A stretch of 64,000 nucleotides of DNA from NCBI RefSeq assembly GCF_003050835.1, contig NZ_QAOJ01000010.1, forward strand, positions 1 through 64,000, written 5' to 3'. Positions 53,957 to 64,000 of this stretch are shown here, in pieces. Made by a program: the position numbers and the translations under genes. Origin of the DNA: Pseudomonas sp. GV071 (GTDB taxonomy: Bacteria > Pseudomonadota > Gammaproteobacteria > Pseudomonadales > Pseudomonadaceae). The first letter of the stretch is position 1. The number at the start of each line of letters is the position of its first letter. The notes under the pieces were generated by a model. It did not search any database, was not told the origin of the DNA, and worked only from the letters and a program-made list of their open reading frames with translations.

Positions 53957-54544
53957 ATGTCGTTGCGTTCGCTATGCGTTTTCTGCGGTGCCAGCCCTGG
54001 CGCCAACCCGGTTTACCGTGAGGCAGCCATCAACCTTGGCCGTACGTTGGCGCAGCAAGGTATCCAGTTGATCTACGGCGGCGGCGCGGTGGGCTTGATG
54101 GGCATCGTCGCCGACGCAGCGCTGGAAGCCGGTGGCGAAGTGATCGGCATCATCCCGCAATCGCTGAAAAGCGCGGAAATCGGCCATAACGGTCTGACTC
54201 GCCTGGAAGTGGTCGATGGCATGCACGCTCGCAAGGCGCGGATGGCCGAACTGAGTGACGGCTTTATTGCCCTGCCCGGCGGCCTCGGCACCCTCGAGGA
54301 GCTGTTCGAAGTCTGGACCTGGGGCCAGCTCGGCTACCACAGCAAACCGCTGGGGCTACTGGAAGTGAACGGTTTCTACGCCAAGCTCAACGACTTCCTC
54401 GACCACCTGGTGGAAGAGCGTTTCGTCCGTGCACCGCACCGGGCGATGCTGCAGATCAACGAGTCACCTACCGAGTTGATCGCTGCAATGGCGCAGTGGA
54501 AGCCGGCGGTCGCACCGAAGTGGGTGGACCGCGAACCGCAATAA
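53957..54544 (+). CDS. LOG-family nucleoside 5'-monophosphate phosphoribohydrolase
   Basis: A 195-residue lysine-decarboxylase-like (TIGR00730/LOG) protein. The motif [12 protein letters not shown] is near residue 105, and a GGGAVGLMG loop is near 40. Such enzymes release a base and ribose 5-phosphate from nucleotides (cytokinin-activating in plants). The older 'lysine decarboxylase' label is wrong for this family. GGAG lies 7 bp before ATG 53957, which decides that start over the GTG at 53945. Confidence 0.92.
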   Translation: MSLRSLCVFCGASPGANPVYREAAINLGRTLAQQGIQLIYGGGAVGLMGIVADAALEAGGEVIGIIPQSLKSAEIGHNGLTRLEVVDGMHARKARMAELSDGFIALPGGLGTLEELFEVWTWGQLGYHSKPLGLLEVNGFYAKLNDFLDHLVEERFVRAPHRAMLQINESPTELIAAMAQWKPAVAPKWVDREPQ

Positions 54545-54567
54545 ACCCTCTGCAGAGGCCGGAGGCG

Positions 54568-55416
54568 TTACGCCGGCTGCTGCATGATCACCGTCTGCGC
54601 CGGCATCGGCGCCGGGAAGCCGCCCTCGCCGAGGGCGTCTTTGATCATCTTGTTGGTGTCGAAATACACCTGCCAATAGGCGTCGTTGTGGCAATACGGC
54701 CGCACCGCCAGCACCGGCCCGAGCAGGTTGAATTCCAGAATCTCCACATCCACCGCTGGCTCCTTGAGCACGTTGGGAATTTCGCTGATGCGCTGTTTCA
54801 GCAGGGCGATGGCTGCCTGGTAATCGGCAGCACCGGAGATCTGCGCCTTGAGCTCGACACGGCGAAACAGGTTGTGGGAGAAGTTCTGGATGTTGTCGGA
54901 GAAGATCTTGTTGTTGCCCACCAGGGTCAGCACATTGTCCGGGGTGTTGATGGCGGTGACGAACAGACCGATCTCCATCACCGTGCCGGTGACGCCGCCG
55001 GCGCAGATGAAATCACCGACCTTGAACGGCCTTAGCACGATGATGAAACCACCGGCGGCGAGGTTGGCCAGCAAGCCCGACCAGGCCATGCCGATGGCCA
55101 GGCCGACAGCGGCCAGCAGGGCGGCGAAGGTGGTGGTCTGCACACCGAAATAACCGAGGATGCCGATCACCAGAATGATGTTCAGGGTCACGGTGATAAA
55201 CGAGCCCACGTAGCGCAGCACAGTGGGGTCGACCTTCTGCCGGCCGAGGGACTTTTGCACCAGGCCGACGGCAAAGCCGATCAGCCAGCGGCCGATCACC
55301 CAGAAGGCGATGGCGGTGAGGATCTTGATCGCGAAAGCGGCGCCGTACTGCTGGGCCAGGGTGGCCAGGGCGTTGAACTTCTCCGTACTGACATTGACGA
55401 TGTTGGTGTCTTCCAT
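54568..55416 (-). CDS. Small-conductance mechanosensitive channel (MscS family)
   Basis: A 282-residue MscS channel. Three N-terminal helices include the pore helix (AALLAAVGLAIGMAWSGLLANLAAG near residues 95-120), and a C-terminal cytosolic beta/alpha-beta domain follows. It opens on hypo-osmotic shock to release solutes. It is convergent with the LOG gene, 23 bp apart. Confidence 0.93.
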   Translation of the reverse strand: MEDTNIVNVSTEKFNALATLAQQYGAAFAIKILTAIAFWVIGRWLIGFAVGLVQKSLGRQKVDPTVLRYVGSFITVTLNIILVIGILGYFGVQTTTFAALLAAVGLAIGMAWSGLLANLAAGGFIIVLRPFKVGDFICAGGVTGTVMEIGLFVTAINTPDNVLTLVGNNKIFSDNIQNFSHNLFRRVELKAQISGAADYQAAIALLKQRISEIPNVLKEPAVDVEILEFNLLGPVLAVRPYCHNDAYWQVYFDTNKMIKDALGEGGFPAPMPAQTVIMQQPA

Positions 55417-55562
55417 GGTGATTCACCTTGCCTGTGAGGAGTGCCCCAAACACGCTAGCACGGCCCCCGCCATTTGCCTGGTTGCGCCCGAAATACCAGC
55501 GCAAAAACAGCGGGTGCGCTTTAATCATGGCAGTGCGCACCGATACCCAGCAGAGGATCACC

Positions 55563-55736
55563 ATGGCCAAACCCAACTACGCCTTCGCCAAACAGCAGCG
55601 CGATTTAGCCAAGGAACAGAAGAAAGAAGAAAAACGTCTACGCAAGCTGGCCCATGAGCAAGAGCATGGCGTGGCGCCTGAGGATGATGAGGACGAGGTT
55701 ACTGATTCGGCTGAAGGCGAAGAAACGCGCAGCTGA
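55563..55736 (+). CDS. Conserved small charged protein of pseudomonads (57 residues)
   Basis: A short basic-then-acidic protein. It begins MAKPNYAFAKQQRDLAKEQKK, continues with a Lys/Arg-rich helix and ends in an Asp/Glu-rich tail. AGAGGATCACC precedes ATG 55563. Proteins with this N-terminus are widespread in Pseudomonas with no known function. The helix is probably a coiled coil. Confidence 0.85.
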   Translation: MAKPNYAFAKQQRDLAKEQKKEEKRLRKLAHEQEHGVAPEDDEDEVTDSAEGEETRS

Positions 55737-55743
55737 AGCTGAT

Positions 55744-55833
55744 CGTAGGTTGGGCTGAGCCAAAGGCGAAGCCCAACAGGCCGGTGTTTATCGGTCCTCC
55801 TGTTGGGCTTCGCTGCGCTCAACCCAACCTACG
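55744..55833. repeat. Long palindromic repeat ('CGTAGGTTGGG' type)
   Basis: CGTAGGTTGGGCTGAGC...GCGAAGCCCAACAGG pairs with CCTGTTGGGCTTCGC...GCTCAACCCAACCTACG over nearly its whole length. It lies between two convergent genes and differs in sequence from the REPIN-like pairs elsewhere in the window. Confidence 0.85.
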
Positions 55834-55846
55834 CCTCGATAGCGAT

Positions 55847-56962
55847 CTAGCAGCCGCCGTCCAGGCTGGCAATCCAGCGAGTCAGCACTTCCACTCCTTC
55901 GTGGTGAACCACCGAGCGCCCCAGCTCCGGCATCATCACGCTTGGGTCGGTGCTTTCGACCCGGTAGATCAGCACCGATTCATCCGGCTTGCCCGGATGG
56001 ATATCCACCAACCGATCCCCCGAACCTTTGCCCGCCGCCACCGGCTGTTTGCACAGCCCGCTATGAATACCGGTGGCGGTCGCCAGGTTGAGCATCAGCC
56101 CGGACGTGCGCGCCGGCCCCTTGGGGTTATGGCAGTGCGCGCAGTTGGCATCCAGGTAGCTGCGTGCCTGTTTCTCCAGGCTTTCGCCCGCCCGTGGGTG
56201 GCTCCATAAGGCGTTCTGCGGCACTCCCGCCAGTTCTGCCGGCAAGCCCTTGAGCAGGCCTTTCTGCTGCCAGTGTTGCAGCTGGTTGGCGTTGCCATCG
56301 GCGTACACCAGGTCCTTGTTCAGGTGCCGCGCTTTGGGGCCCAGCGGGTTGATGCCCTGGCCGTGACTTTCTTCGTGGCAACCGGCGCACTGGTTGGCGT
56401 CGGGTACTTCGTAATCCACCGCCAGGGTTTTGCCCTGGCCATCAAGCAGGCTCAGGCTCTGGCTGTCACCCGCCAGCTCCAGATGAGCCTCCTGCTGCTT
56501 TTCGTCCCAGACATAGGGCAGCGCCACCCAGCCGCTTTTCTGCTTGAGCAGAATGCGCGTTTCAACCAGGTGCACGCGGTCCAGTTCCAGGCCGGTGTGG
56601 GCATCGCGGTCGTCCTGGCTGTTCAGGCGCAACTGGCCTTTCTCATCCTTGGGGTAGTAGAAGGTTTTGCTCAGCACCGTGCCGACAGGGAAGTCGAAGT
56701 GCTCCTCGCCGTAGTTCGCCGCCTCGCCTGACGGCATCCACACGGTGCGCATCTTGTGCGCGTAGTCGGTGAACAACGGCGTATTGAGGTCATAGGGGGT
56801 GACCTCGGCCACGGGCTGCAAATGCCCGTCGCCGAGTTTCAACATGCCCCACTCACTGAGGGTTTGCGGGTAGTTCTCGCCCTCGGGCAAGTACAGCGGT
56901 GCCGACTGCTTGGAGCACGCCGCCAACAGCAGCGTGCCCGCCAACACTAACCATTCCCTCAT
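55847..56962 (-). CDS. Diheme c-type cytochrome lipoprotein (SO2930/TIGR03806-like)
   Basis: A 371-residue lipoprotein (LLLAACSKQ lipobox) with two heme c motifs, CAGCH near residue 192 and CAHCH near 274. The N-terminal part (LSEWGMLKLGDGHLQPVAEVTPYDLNTPLFTDY) is typical of this family. The function is not established. The gene is translationally coupled (4-bp overlap) to a beta-helix lipoprotein, an association I recall being conserved in other proteobacteria. Confidence 0.85.
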   Translation of the reverse strand: MREWLVLAGTLLLAACSKQSAPLYLPEGENYPQTLSEWGMLKLGDGHLQPVAEVTPYDLNTPLFTDYAHKMRTVWMPSGEAANYGEEHFDFPVGTVLSKTFYYPKDEKGQLRLNSQDDRDAHTGLELDRVHLVETRILLKQKSGWVALPYVWDEKQQEAHLELAGDSQSLSLLDGQGKTLAVDYEVPDANQCAGCHEESHGQGINPLGPKARHLNKDLVYADGNANQLQHWQQKGLLKGLPAELAGVPQNALWSHPRAGESLEKQARSYLDANCAHCHNPKGPARTSGLMLNLATATGIHSGLCKQPVAAGKGSGDRLVDIHPGKPDESVLIYRVESTDPSVMMPELGRSVVHHEGVEVLTRWIASLDGGC

Positions 56963-58200
56963 GCACCCTGCCCCGCTTTGGCCGAGGCCAGTTCGATGGC
57001 TGGCAGTTTCGGCAGGCTGCACTTGTGGCTGCTCATGTCGGTGCTGATGTTCTTGTAGCCGTTGGGCGCATCGACGTTGATCATGCCGGCCTCACCGTTA
57101 TCCACGCAGATCGCCAGGTCAGCCGGCAGCTTGCCGTCTTTGAGCTTGTCGACGTTGACGTAGCCGTCCCAGAGGATGTCCGGCAGGCGCCCGGTCAGGC
57201 CGTACTGGCTGATGCGCAGGGCCTTGAGTTCGAGGTTGTCAGGGCTGTCGCCGCCCGGCCCAAAGCGGTTGCCGTAGATGTAGATGCTCTCCGGGTAGGG
57301 GTCGAAACCTTCGGCGGTGGAGAGGTTGGTGTAGCCGGTGCTGAAGTAGCTGCTGACGATGAGGTTGGCGGTTTTGTGCTCGCCGATATCGTTGTCGAAA
57401 ATCTCCACCTGGTCGTTGGAGTTGATCACTACGCCCGAGCCTGCCGGCACGCTGGCCACCGGTGTGCCCTTGTGGCCGAAGTTGCCGAGGTTATTGCCTT
57501 GCACCTTGTTGTGATAAACACGGGTGCCGCGCCCGGCCTGCTGCAGGTTGGGCATATTGAAGACGAGAATGCCGCCGGTGTTGCCGGTGGCAACGTTGTC
57601 GTAGACGTCGGCGCCGATGGTGTTTTCGATCTCGATTCCGGCGACGTTTTTCTCCGCGCGGCTGTTGCGTACCACCACGTTGCGCGACTGGCCGACATAG
57701 ATGCCGGCATCCGACGCGCCAATGGCCAGCGCGCCATCGATCAGGACGTTTTCGGTCTGCACTGGATAGATGCCGTAGGCACCGTTTTCGGTGGCCGGGC
57801 CGTTGGTCCATTCAGTGCGCACGCGGCGGATGATGATGTTCTTGCCGCCCACCACCTTCAGCGAGTCGCCCTTGGTGTCTTCGAACGCCAGGTCTTCGAT
57901 GGTGAAGTCCGAGGCATCCACCAGCAGGCCTTCGGCGCCACTCTTCTGGCCTTTGAAGCTGAGCACGGTCTTGTCCATGCCGGCGCCCTTGATGGTCACG
58001 CCGCTGGCTTTGAGGCTCAGGCTGCGGTCGAGCTGGTAGGTGCCGGCGGGAATCTCGATCACATCACCGGCCTTGGCCTTGATCAGCTTGGCTTGCAATT
58101 CTTTCTGGAAGTCGACGTGGGTGACCGCCGGTTTTTCCGGCTCGCCACACGCGGCAAGCAACACGGACACAGCTAACACGGACAAGGTGGCGATACGCAT
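56959..58200 (-). CDS. Parallel beta-helix lipoprotein (TIGR03805-like)
   Basis: A 413-residue lipoprotein with lipobox LAAC (Cys18). A right-handed beta-helix repeat region spans about residues 75-330 (NIIIRRVRTEW, NVLIDGALAIGASDAGIYVG, NVVVRNSRAEKNVAGIEIEN). Such folds bind or cut polysaccharides, but no catalytic set is evident. It is the first gene of a two-gene operon with the diheme cytochrome. Confidence 0.85.
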   Translation of the reverse strand: MRIATLSVLAVSVLLAACGEPEKPAVTHVDFQKELQAKLIKAKAGDVIEIPAGTYQLDRSLSLKASGVTIKGAGMDKTVLSFKGQKSGAEGLLVDASDFTIEDLAFEDTKGDSLKVVGGKNIIIRRVRTEWTNGPATENGAYGIYPVQTENVLIDGALAIGASDAGIYVGQSRNVVVRNSRAEKNVAGIEIENTIGADVYDNVATGNTGGILVFNMPNLQQAGRGTRVYHNKVQGNNLGNFGHKGTPVASVPAGSGVVINSNDQVEIFDNDIGEHKTANLIVSSYFSTGYTNLSTAEGFDPYPESIYIYGNRFGPGGDSPDNLELKALRISQYGLTGRLPDILWDGYVNVDKLKDGKLPADLAICVDNGEAGMINVDAPNGYKNISTDMSSHKCSLPKLPAIELASAKAGQGA

Positions 58201-58324
58201 GGCGGGCTCCGCTCGGTTTTTTTATGAGTTTTTGTTTCCTACAGAGTTGGCACTATAGTTCCACATAAAATAAAAACCAAGCCCTACGTGGTTTTCGGAA
58301 AAGTGCCGAGTGAAATGCAATCCA

Positions 58325-58391
58325 TGTGGGAGGGGCTTCAGCCGCGAGCTTTTAAAAAATCAAAAGCATCGCGGCTCAAGCCCCTCCCACA
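58325..58391. repeat. REPIN-like inverted pair
   Basis: Inverted copies of TGTGGGAGGGGCTTCAGCCGCGA lie between the beta-helix gene promoter and the end of the transglutaminase gene. Confidence 0.85.
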
Positions 58392-58409
58392 AAAGCAGAC
58401 TGCGGTGGT

Positions 58410-59297
58410 TTAAAGAGGAATAACAGTGACCTGCACATCCGGGTCATGGCTGCCGCCGCCCAGAATCACTCCACGCAGCGGCGACACGTCGGAGAAGTCT
58501 CGCCCTCTGGCCAGGCTGATGTGTTCCAGCGCCGGGCGCAGGTTGTTGGTGGGGTCGAAGTCCACCCAGCCCAGTTTCGGGCAGTACACCGACACCCACG
58601 CATGCGAGGCATCGGCGCCGATCAACCGCGGCTGGCCGGGCGGTGGCTGGGTCAGCAGGTAACCGCTGACGTAACGCGCGGCCAGGCCTCGGGAGCGCAG
58701 GCAAGCGAGCATCAGGTGGGCGAAGTCCTGGCAGACGCCGCGGCGACGCTCCAGCACTTCCACCAGCGGCGTAGCCACCTGGGTGGCTTCGGCGTCGAAG
58801 GTGAATTCTCGGAAGATCTTTTCCATCAACGCCTGCACACCAAGCAACAGGGGGCGGCTGGGCGGAAAACAGCTGTCGGAATAGTCGGAAAAAGCTTTTT
58901 TCAACCGCACATAAGGCGACTCGAAACAGAAGCGGCAGGCGTCCAGCACCGGGTCGGGCTTGGGCTTGCCGTTGTAGGTGAGCACGCTGCGGGTGTGGTC
59001 CCAGGCTGGTGACTGGTGGAAATCCAGCACCGGCTGTTCACGCAACTCCACCACCAAACGCGCATTTACCTGCAACTCGTCATGGGGCCGTTCGAAGGCC
59101 AGGCGGGTGATCGGGTTGCCGAACACATCCTGCTCATCGCGGCGGCTGGTGGGCTCGGGGTTGATCTGCAGTTCCTGCTCCAGGCAAATCTGCCAGGGGC
59201 TCGGCCGCGGCCACAGATGCGCCAACTGCTGGGCCAGCGACACCGGGCTGTCGTAGCGGTAATGGGTGTCGTGGAGAATCTGGTAACGCGCGCTCAT
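58410..59297 (-). CDS. Transglutaminase-like cysteine protease-fold protein
   Basis: A 295-residue protein. An N-terminal bacterial transglutaminase-like domain (YQILHDTHYRYDSPVSLAQQLAHLWPR) precedes the core triad. Cys is near 187 (RRGVCQDFAHL), His near 232 (ASHAWVSVY) and Asp near 247 (WVDFDPTNN). It is the last gene of a set with an ATP-grasp/alpha-E fusion and a DUF2126 gene. Its ATG overlaps the preceding stop by one base. Confidence 0.92.
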   Translation of the reverse strand: MSARYQILHDTHYRYDSPVSLAQQLAHLWPRPSPWQICLEQELQINPEPTSRRDEQDVFGNPITRLAFERPHDELQVNARLVVELREQPVLDFHQSPAWDHTRSVLTYNGKPKPDPVLDACRFCFESPYVRLKKAFSDYSDSCFPPSRPLLLGVQALMEKIFREFTFDAEATQVATPLVEVLERRRGVCQDFAHLMLACLRSRGLAARYVSGYLLTQPPPGQPRLIGADASHAWVSVYCPKLGWVDFDPTNNLRPALEHISLARGRDFSDVSPLRGVILGGGSHDPDVQVTVIPL

Positions 59298-61786
59298 TAC
59301 ACCGACACCGTTTGTTTGCTGACATCGTCGACATGGGCGAAATGGCGCAGGGCCAGGCAATCGGAGGCGTGCCCGGCGGCTTCGGAGACCTGCTTGAGCA
59401 GCACCACCAGGCCATCCAGCACCGCGCGCAAACTGGTGACGCCGAACAGCTGGTTTTCCAGACTGCCGAGGTCAAACGCGGCCAAACGTTCGGCGAGAAT
59501 CGACAGCCCTACTTCGCGCGGCGCAGCAAAATCTTCGTTCAAACGGCTCAGCGAGCGTACCGCCAGGCGCAGCTGGAACAGCACTGCATGGGGGTTCTGT
59601 TCATCCAATAGCAACAGGTCGAGCACCGGAATCAGCTGCGGCACGGCCATGTAACGCGAGCGGTAGGTGATGCTGCTGTTGCCCAGCTCCAGCAGCCACT
59701 CCAGACCGACCTGGTCGAACACCGCCACGCCATGGAGAAACTCCGCCAGGCTGCTGGCGAGAAACTGCAGGCGCTCGATCTGCCGGCCGACCATCAGAAA
59801 ACGCCAGCCTTCGTCTCGGGTCATGTCGTCCAGGGCAAAACCGGACAGCGCCGCCAGTGACATCACCAGGCGGTTGAGGAAATCCAACAACTCGCCGAAG
59901 TCGGGCTCTTCCGTGTCGAGAATCTGCGCGTCGTGTTGCAACTGCACCAGCGCCTGCCAGTTTTCCCGTGAAAGTTTGCCGCGCACTTGCGAGGCCGCCC
60001 ACTGCAACCGCAGCAGATTGGCGCGCAGGCTGGCTGGCCAATCCGGCCCCATCAGGGCGACCAGCAAGCGATCATGCAGATCACCCGCTTCCGGCAACAG
60101 CTTGAGGCTTTCTGCCAGTTCTACCGCCGCTTGCAGCGCCAGCGGATCATCGCCCTCGACGTAGCGCGCGAGCATGATCCGCAGCAGCCGCGCACTGTCG
60201 TCGCAGCGCTCGCAATAGCGGCCGAACCAGAACAGGTTTTCCACGATCCGCGACGGCAGATACGGGTCGCGGCGCACCAGGCCGAGGCCGCCAAGGTTTT
60301 TCGGATTCGGTTTGGTTTCGCCACCGGGCGCCGGCTCGCCAAGCACCCAGGTATCCTTGCTGGCACCGCCACGTTGCATCGATACCACTTCGGCATCGGC
60401 TTCGGTCGCTACCCGCGTCAGGCCGCCCGGCAAGATGCGATAACCGCCCTCGCCATCGGCCACCGCATACACCCGCATGCCGATGGCGCGCGGTTGCAGC
60501 TGACCGTTTTCCGGCTGCCAGATCGGCGCCTGCGACAGTTGCGCCAACTCCTGAGCAACGTAAGCGTAGGGGCGTTTGCGAATACGTTTGGCCAACGCCT
60601 CGCGCTGTTCTTCGCTAAGGTCGCGACCAAACACCGGGGTAAAACTCTGCGAGGGGAACGCCGGTTTGATCAGCAGCTCCGGCAGTTTTTCCAGGGCCTG
60701 GGCCAGCACCGGCTCCTCGCCGCACCACCAGGTGGCAATCGATGGCAGCAGCAGTTCTTCGCCAAACAGGTGCTCATTGATGGTCGGCAAAAAGCCGAGC
60801 AAACCCGGCGATTCCAGCACGCCGCTACCCAAGGCATTGGCCACCAGCACCCGGCCCTGACGCACCGATTCCAGCAGACCCGGCACGCCCAACGCCGAGT
60901 CGGTGCGCAGCTCCAACGGGTCGCAGAAGTCATCGTCCAGGCGACGCATGATCGCGTGCACGCGGCGCAGGCCACTGAGGGTTTTCAGGTACACGGTGGC
61001 GTCGCGTACGGTCAGGTCGCCACCTTCCACCAGCGGGTAGCCGAGCTGGCGCGCCAGGTACAGGTGCTCGAAATAACTTTCGTTGAAACGCCCCGGCGTC
61101 AGCAGCACCACCAGCGGCACTTCGCCGTCGGTGGGCGCCTGGTGCGCCAGGGTTTCCTGCAACGTGCGGAAGAAAGCGTTGAGGTGCTGGATCTGCAAAT
61201 CGCGGTACAGCTCCGGGAACGCACGCGACACGATCTGCCGGTTTTCCAGGGCATAACCGGCGCCGGAGGGTGCCTGGGTACGGTCGGCGGTCACCCACCA
61301 ACGGCCATCCGGGGTACGCGCCAGGTCCACCGCATACACATGCAGGTAGGTGCCGCCGGGGGGCTGCACACCCTGGCATGGCCACAGAAAATTGTTGTGA
61401 CCGAAGATCAGCTCGGCCGGCAGCAATCCGCCGGCGATCAGCTTTTGCGGGCCATACAGGTCGGCCAATACGCTGTTGAGCAACTTGGCGCGCTGAGCGA
61501 TGCCGGCGGCGATCTGCTGCCATTCATCAGCGGGCAACAGGTTGGGCAGCAGGTCGAGCTCCCACGGGCGGTCGGCGCCCTTGGGGTCGGCATAGACGTT
61601 GTAGGTGACGCCGTTTTCCTGAATCTGCCGAGTCAGCAAGGCTTGGCGCTGGGCCAATTGCAGCACGCTGCTGCGCTGCAGCTGAGTGAACATGCGGCGC
61701 CAATGGGCACGCAGGTTTCCCTCGCCGTCGAGCATCTCGTGGTAGGTACCCGGTGTCAGCCGGTACAGGTCTAGCAGGTCAGGCAT
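59297..61786 (-). CDS. Circularly permuted ATP-grasp / alpha-E domain fusion
   Basis: An 829-residue protein. Residues 1 to about 480 form a circularly permuted type 2 ATP-grasp domain (GVTYNVYADPKGADRPWELDLLPN, EGGDLTVRDATVYLKTL). Residues about 510-829 form an alpha-E helical domain (RDPYLPSRIVENLFWFGRYCERCDDSARLLRIM). These are separate genes in many genomes. Comparative work predicts such ATP-grasp proteins make peptide bonds alongside transglutaminase-like proteins. No substrate is known to me. ATG 61786 gives the family N-terminus (MPDLLDLYRL). Confidence 0.9.
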   Translation of the reverse strand: MPDLLDLYRLTPGTYHEMLDGEGNLRAHWRRMFTQLQRSSVLQLAQRQALLTRQIQENGVTYNVYADPKGADRPWELDLLPNLLPADEWQQIAAGIAQRAKLLNSVLADLYGPQKLIAGGLLPAELIFGHNNFLWPCQGVQPPGGTYLHVYAVDLARTPDGRWWVTADRTQAPSGAGYALENRQIVSRAFPELYRDLQIQHLNAFFRTLQETLAHQAPTDGEVPLVVLLTPGRFNESYFEHLYLARQLGYPLVEGGDLTVRDATVYLKTLSGLRRVHAIMRRLDDDFCDPLELRTDSALGVPGLLESVRQGRVLVANALGSGVLESPGLLGFLPTINEHLFGEELLLPSIATWWCGEEPVLAQALEKLPELLIKPAFPSQSFTPVFGRDLSEEQREALAKRIRKRPYAYVAQELAQLSQAPIWQPENGQLQPRAIGMRVYAVADGEGGYRILPGGLTRVATEADAEVVSMQRGGASKDTWVLGEPAPGGETKPNPKNLGGLGLVRRDPYLPSRIVENLFWFGRYCERCDDSARLLRIMLARYVEGDDPLALQAAVELAESLKLLPEAGDLHDRLLVALMGPDWPASLRANLLRLQWAASQVRGKLSRENWQALVQLQHDAQILDTEEPDFGELLDFLNRLVMSLAALSGFALDDMTRDEGWRFLMVGRQIERLQFLASSLAEFLHGVAVFDQVGLEWLLELGNSSITYRSRYMAVPQLIPVLDLLLLDEQNPHAVLFQLRLAVRSLSRLNEDFAAPREVGLSILAERLAAFDLGSLENQLFGVTSLRAVLDGLVVLLKQVSEAAGHASDCLALRHFAHVDDVSKQTVSV

Positions 61787-61901
61787 GTAACGCTCGGCAG
61801 ACGACAGGAACAATCACAGAAAACCGTCAAAAACAGCGTAGCGCAGACCACGGATATCACCCGTAGCCCGCCGCCGGCTTAGGGCGGCGGTAAGTCATGG
61901 C

Positions 61902-64000
<2,099 letters not shown>

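Noticed and set aside
59987-61774. 595-residue plus-strand ORF opposite the ATP-grasp/alpha-E fusion
   Set aside because: Antisense shadow with low-complexity Gln/His/Arg content. The minus-strand frame has recognisable domains.

Overview
The window is a chromosomal segment of a fluorescent-group Pseudomonas (P. fluorescens-like). The evidence is high G+C, a pca operon ordered as in P. aeruginosa, a desT/desCB locus, bra (Liv) transporter genes, amaA/amaB lysine genes, azurin, and many short palindromic repeats built on a 'GCGGCT(G/A)AAGCC' core, as in this group. No rRNA, tRNA, CRISPR array, prophage or transposase gene was seen.

Layout. 1-207: 3' end of an OprD-type porin with its terminator. 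440-1270: aldo/keto reductase. 8312-1358 (minus): protocatechuate branch of the beta-ketoadipate pathway, pcaI-J-F-T-B-D-C, with a PcaR-type operator upstream of pcaI. 8490-9207: a long inverted-repeat element, next to an orphan ParA gene. 10351-28897: one tightly overlapping plus-strand operon of about 21 genes for an aryl polyene (APE) pigment. It has a type II PKS (two ketosynthases, a chain-length-factor-like protein, ketoreductase, dehydratases, two ACPs), an aryl-acid ligase, an aromatic ammonia-lyase, lipid-type acyltransferases, a glycosyltransferase, a LolA-like carrier, an MMPL exporter, a methyltransferase and a flavoprotein with flavin-dependent halogenase motifs.

29054-38605: a serine hydrolase lipoprotein, a divergent LysR/MFS pair, a second long inverted-repeat element, AsmA, and desB-desC/desT. 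38692-39609: a glycerophosphodiesterase. 39610-41312 is a 1.7 kb convergent intergenic region with no credible gene. It holds eight spaced units carrying six exact DnaA boxes (TTATCCACA), all in one orientation, plus degenerate boxes. It is the most unusual stretch of the window.

41313-53022 (mostly minus): an ornithine cyclodeaminase-family gene, the branched-chain amino-acid ABC transporter braG-F-E-D-C, and the lysine/pipecolate genes amaA and amaB with a divergent LysR and a DUF1338 gene. braC is preceded by a canonical sigma-54 promoter and five GTTGC motifs spaced 22-23 bp apart. 53119-64000: azurin, a 29-residue candidate small protein, a LOG-family phosphoribohydrolase, an MscS channel, a 57-residue conserved small protein, a diheme cytochrome/beta-helix lipoprotein pair, and a transglutaminase / ATP-grasp-alpha-E fusion / DUF2126 operon that runs off the right edge.

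All calls come from reading motifs, gene order and codon context by eye. No database search was run.
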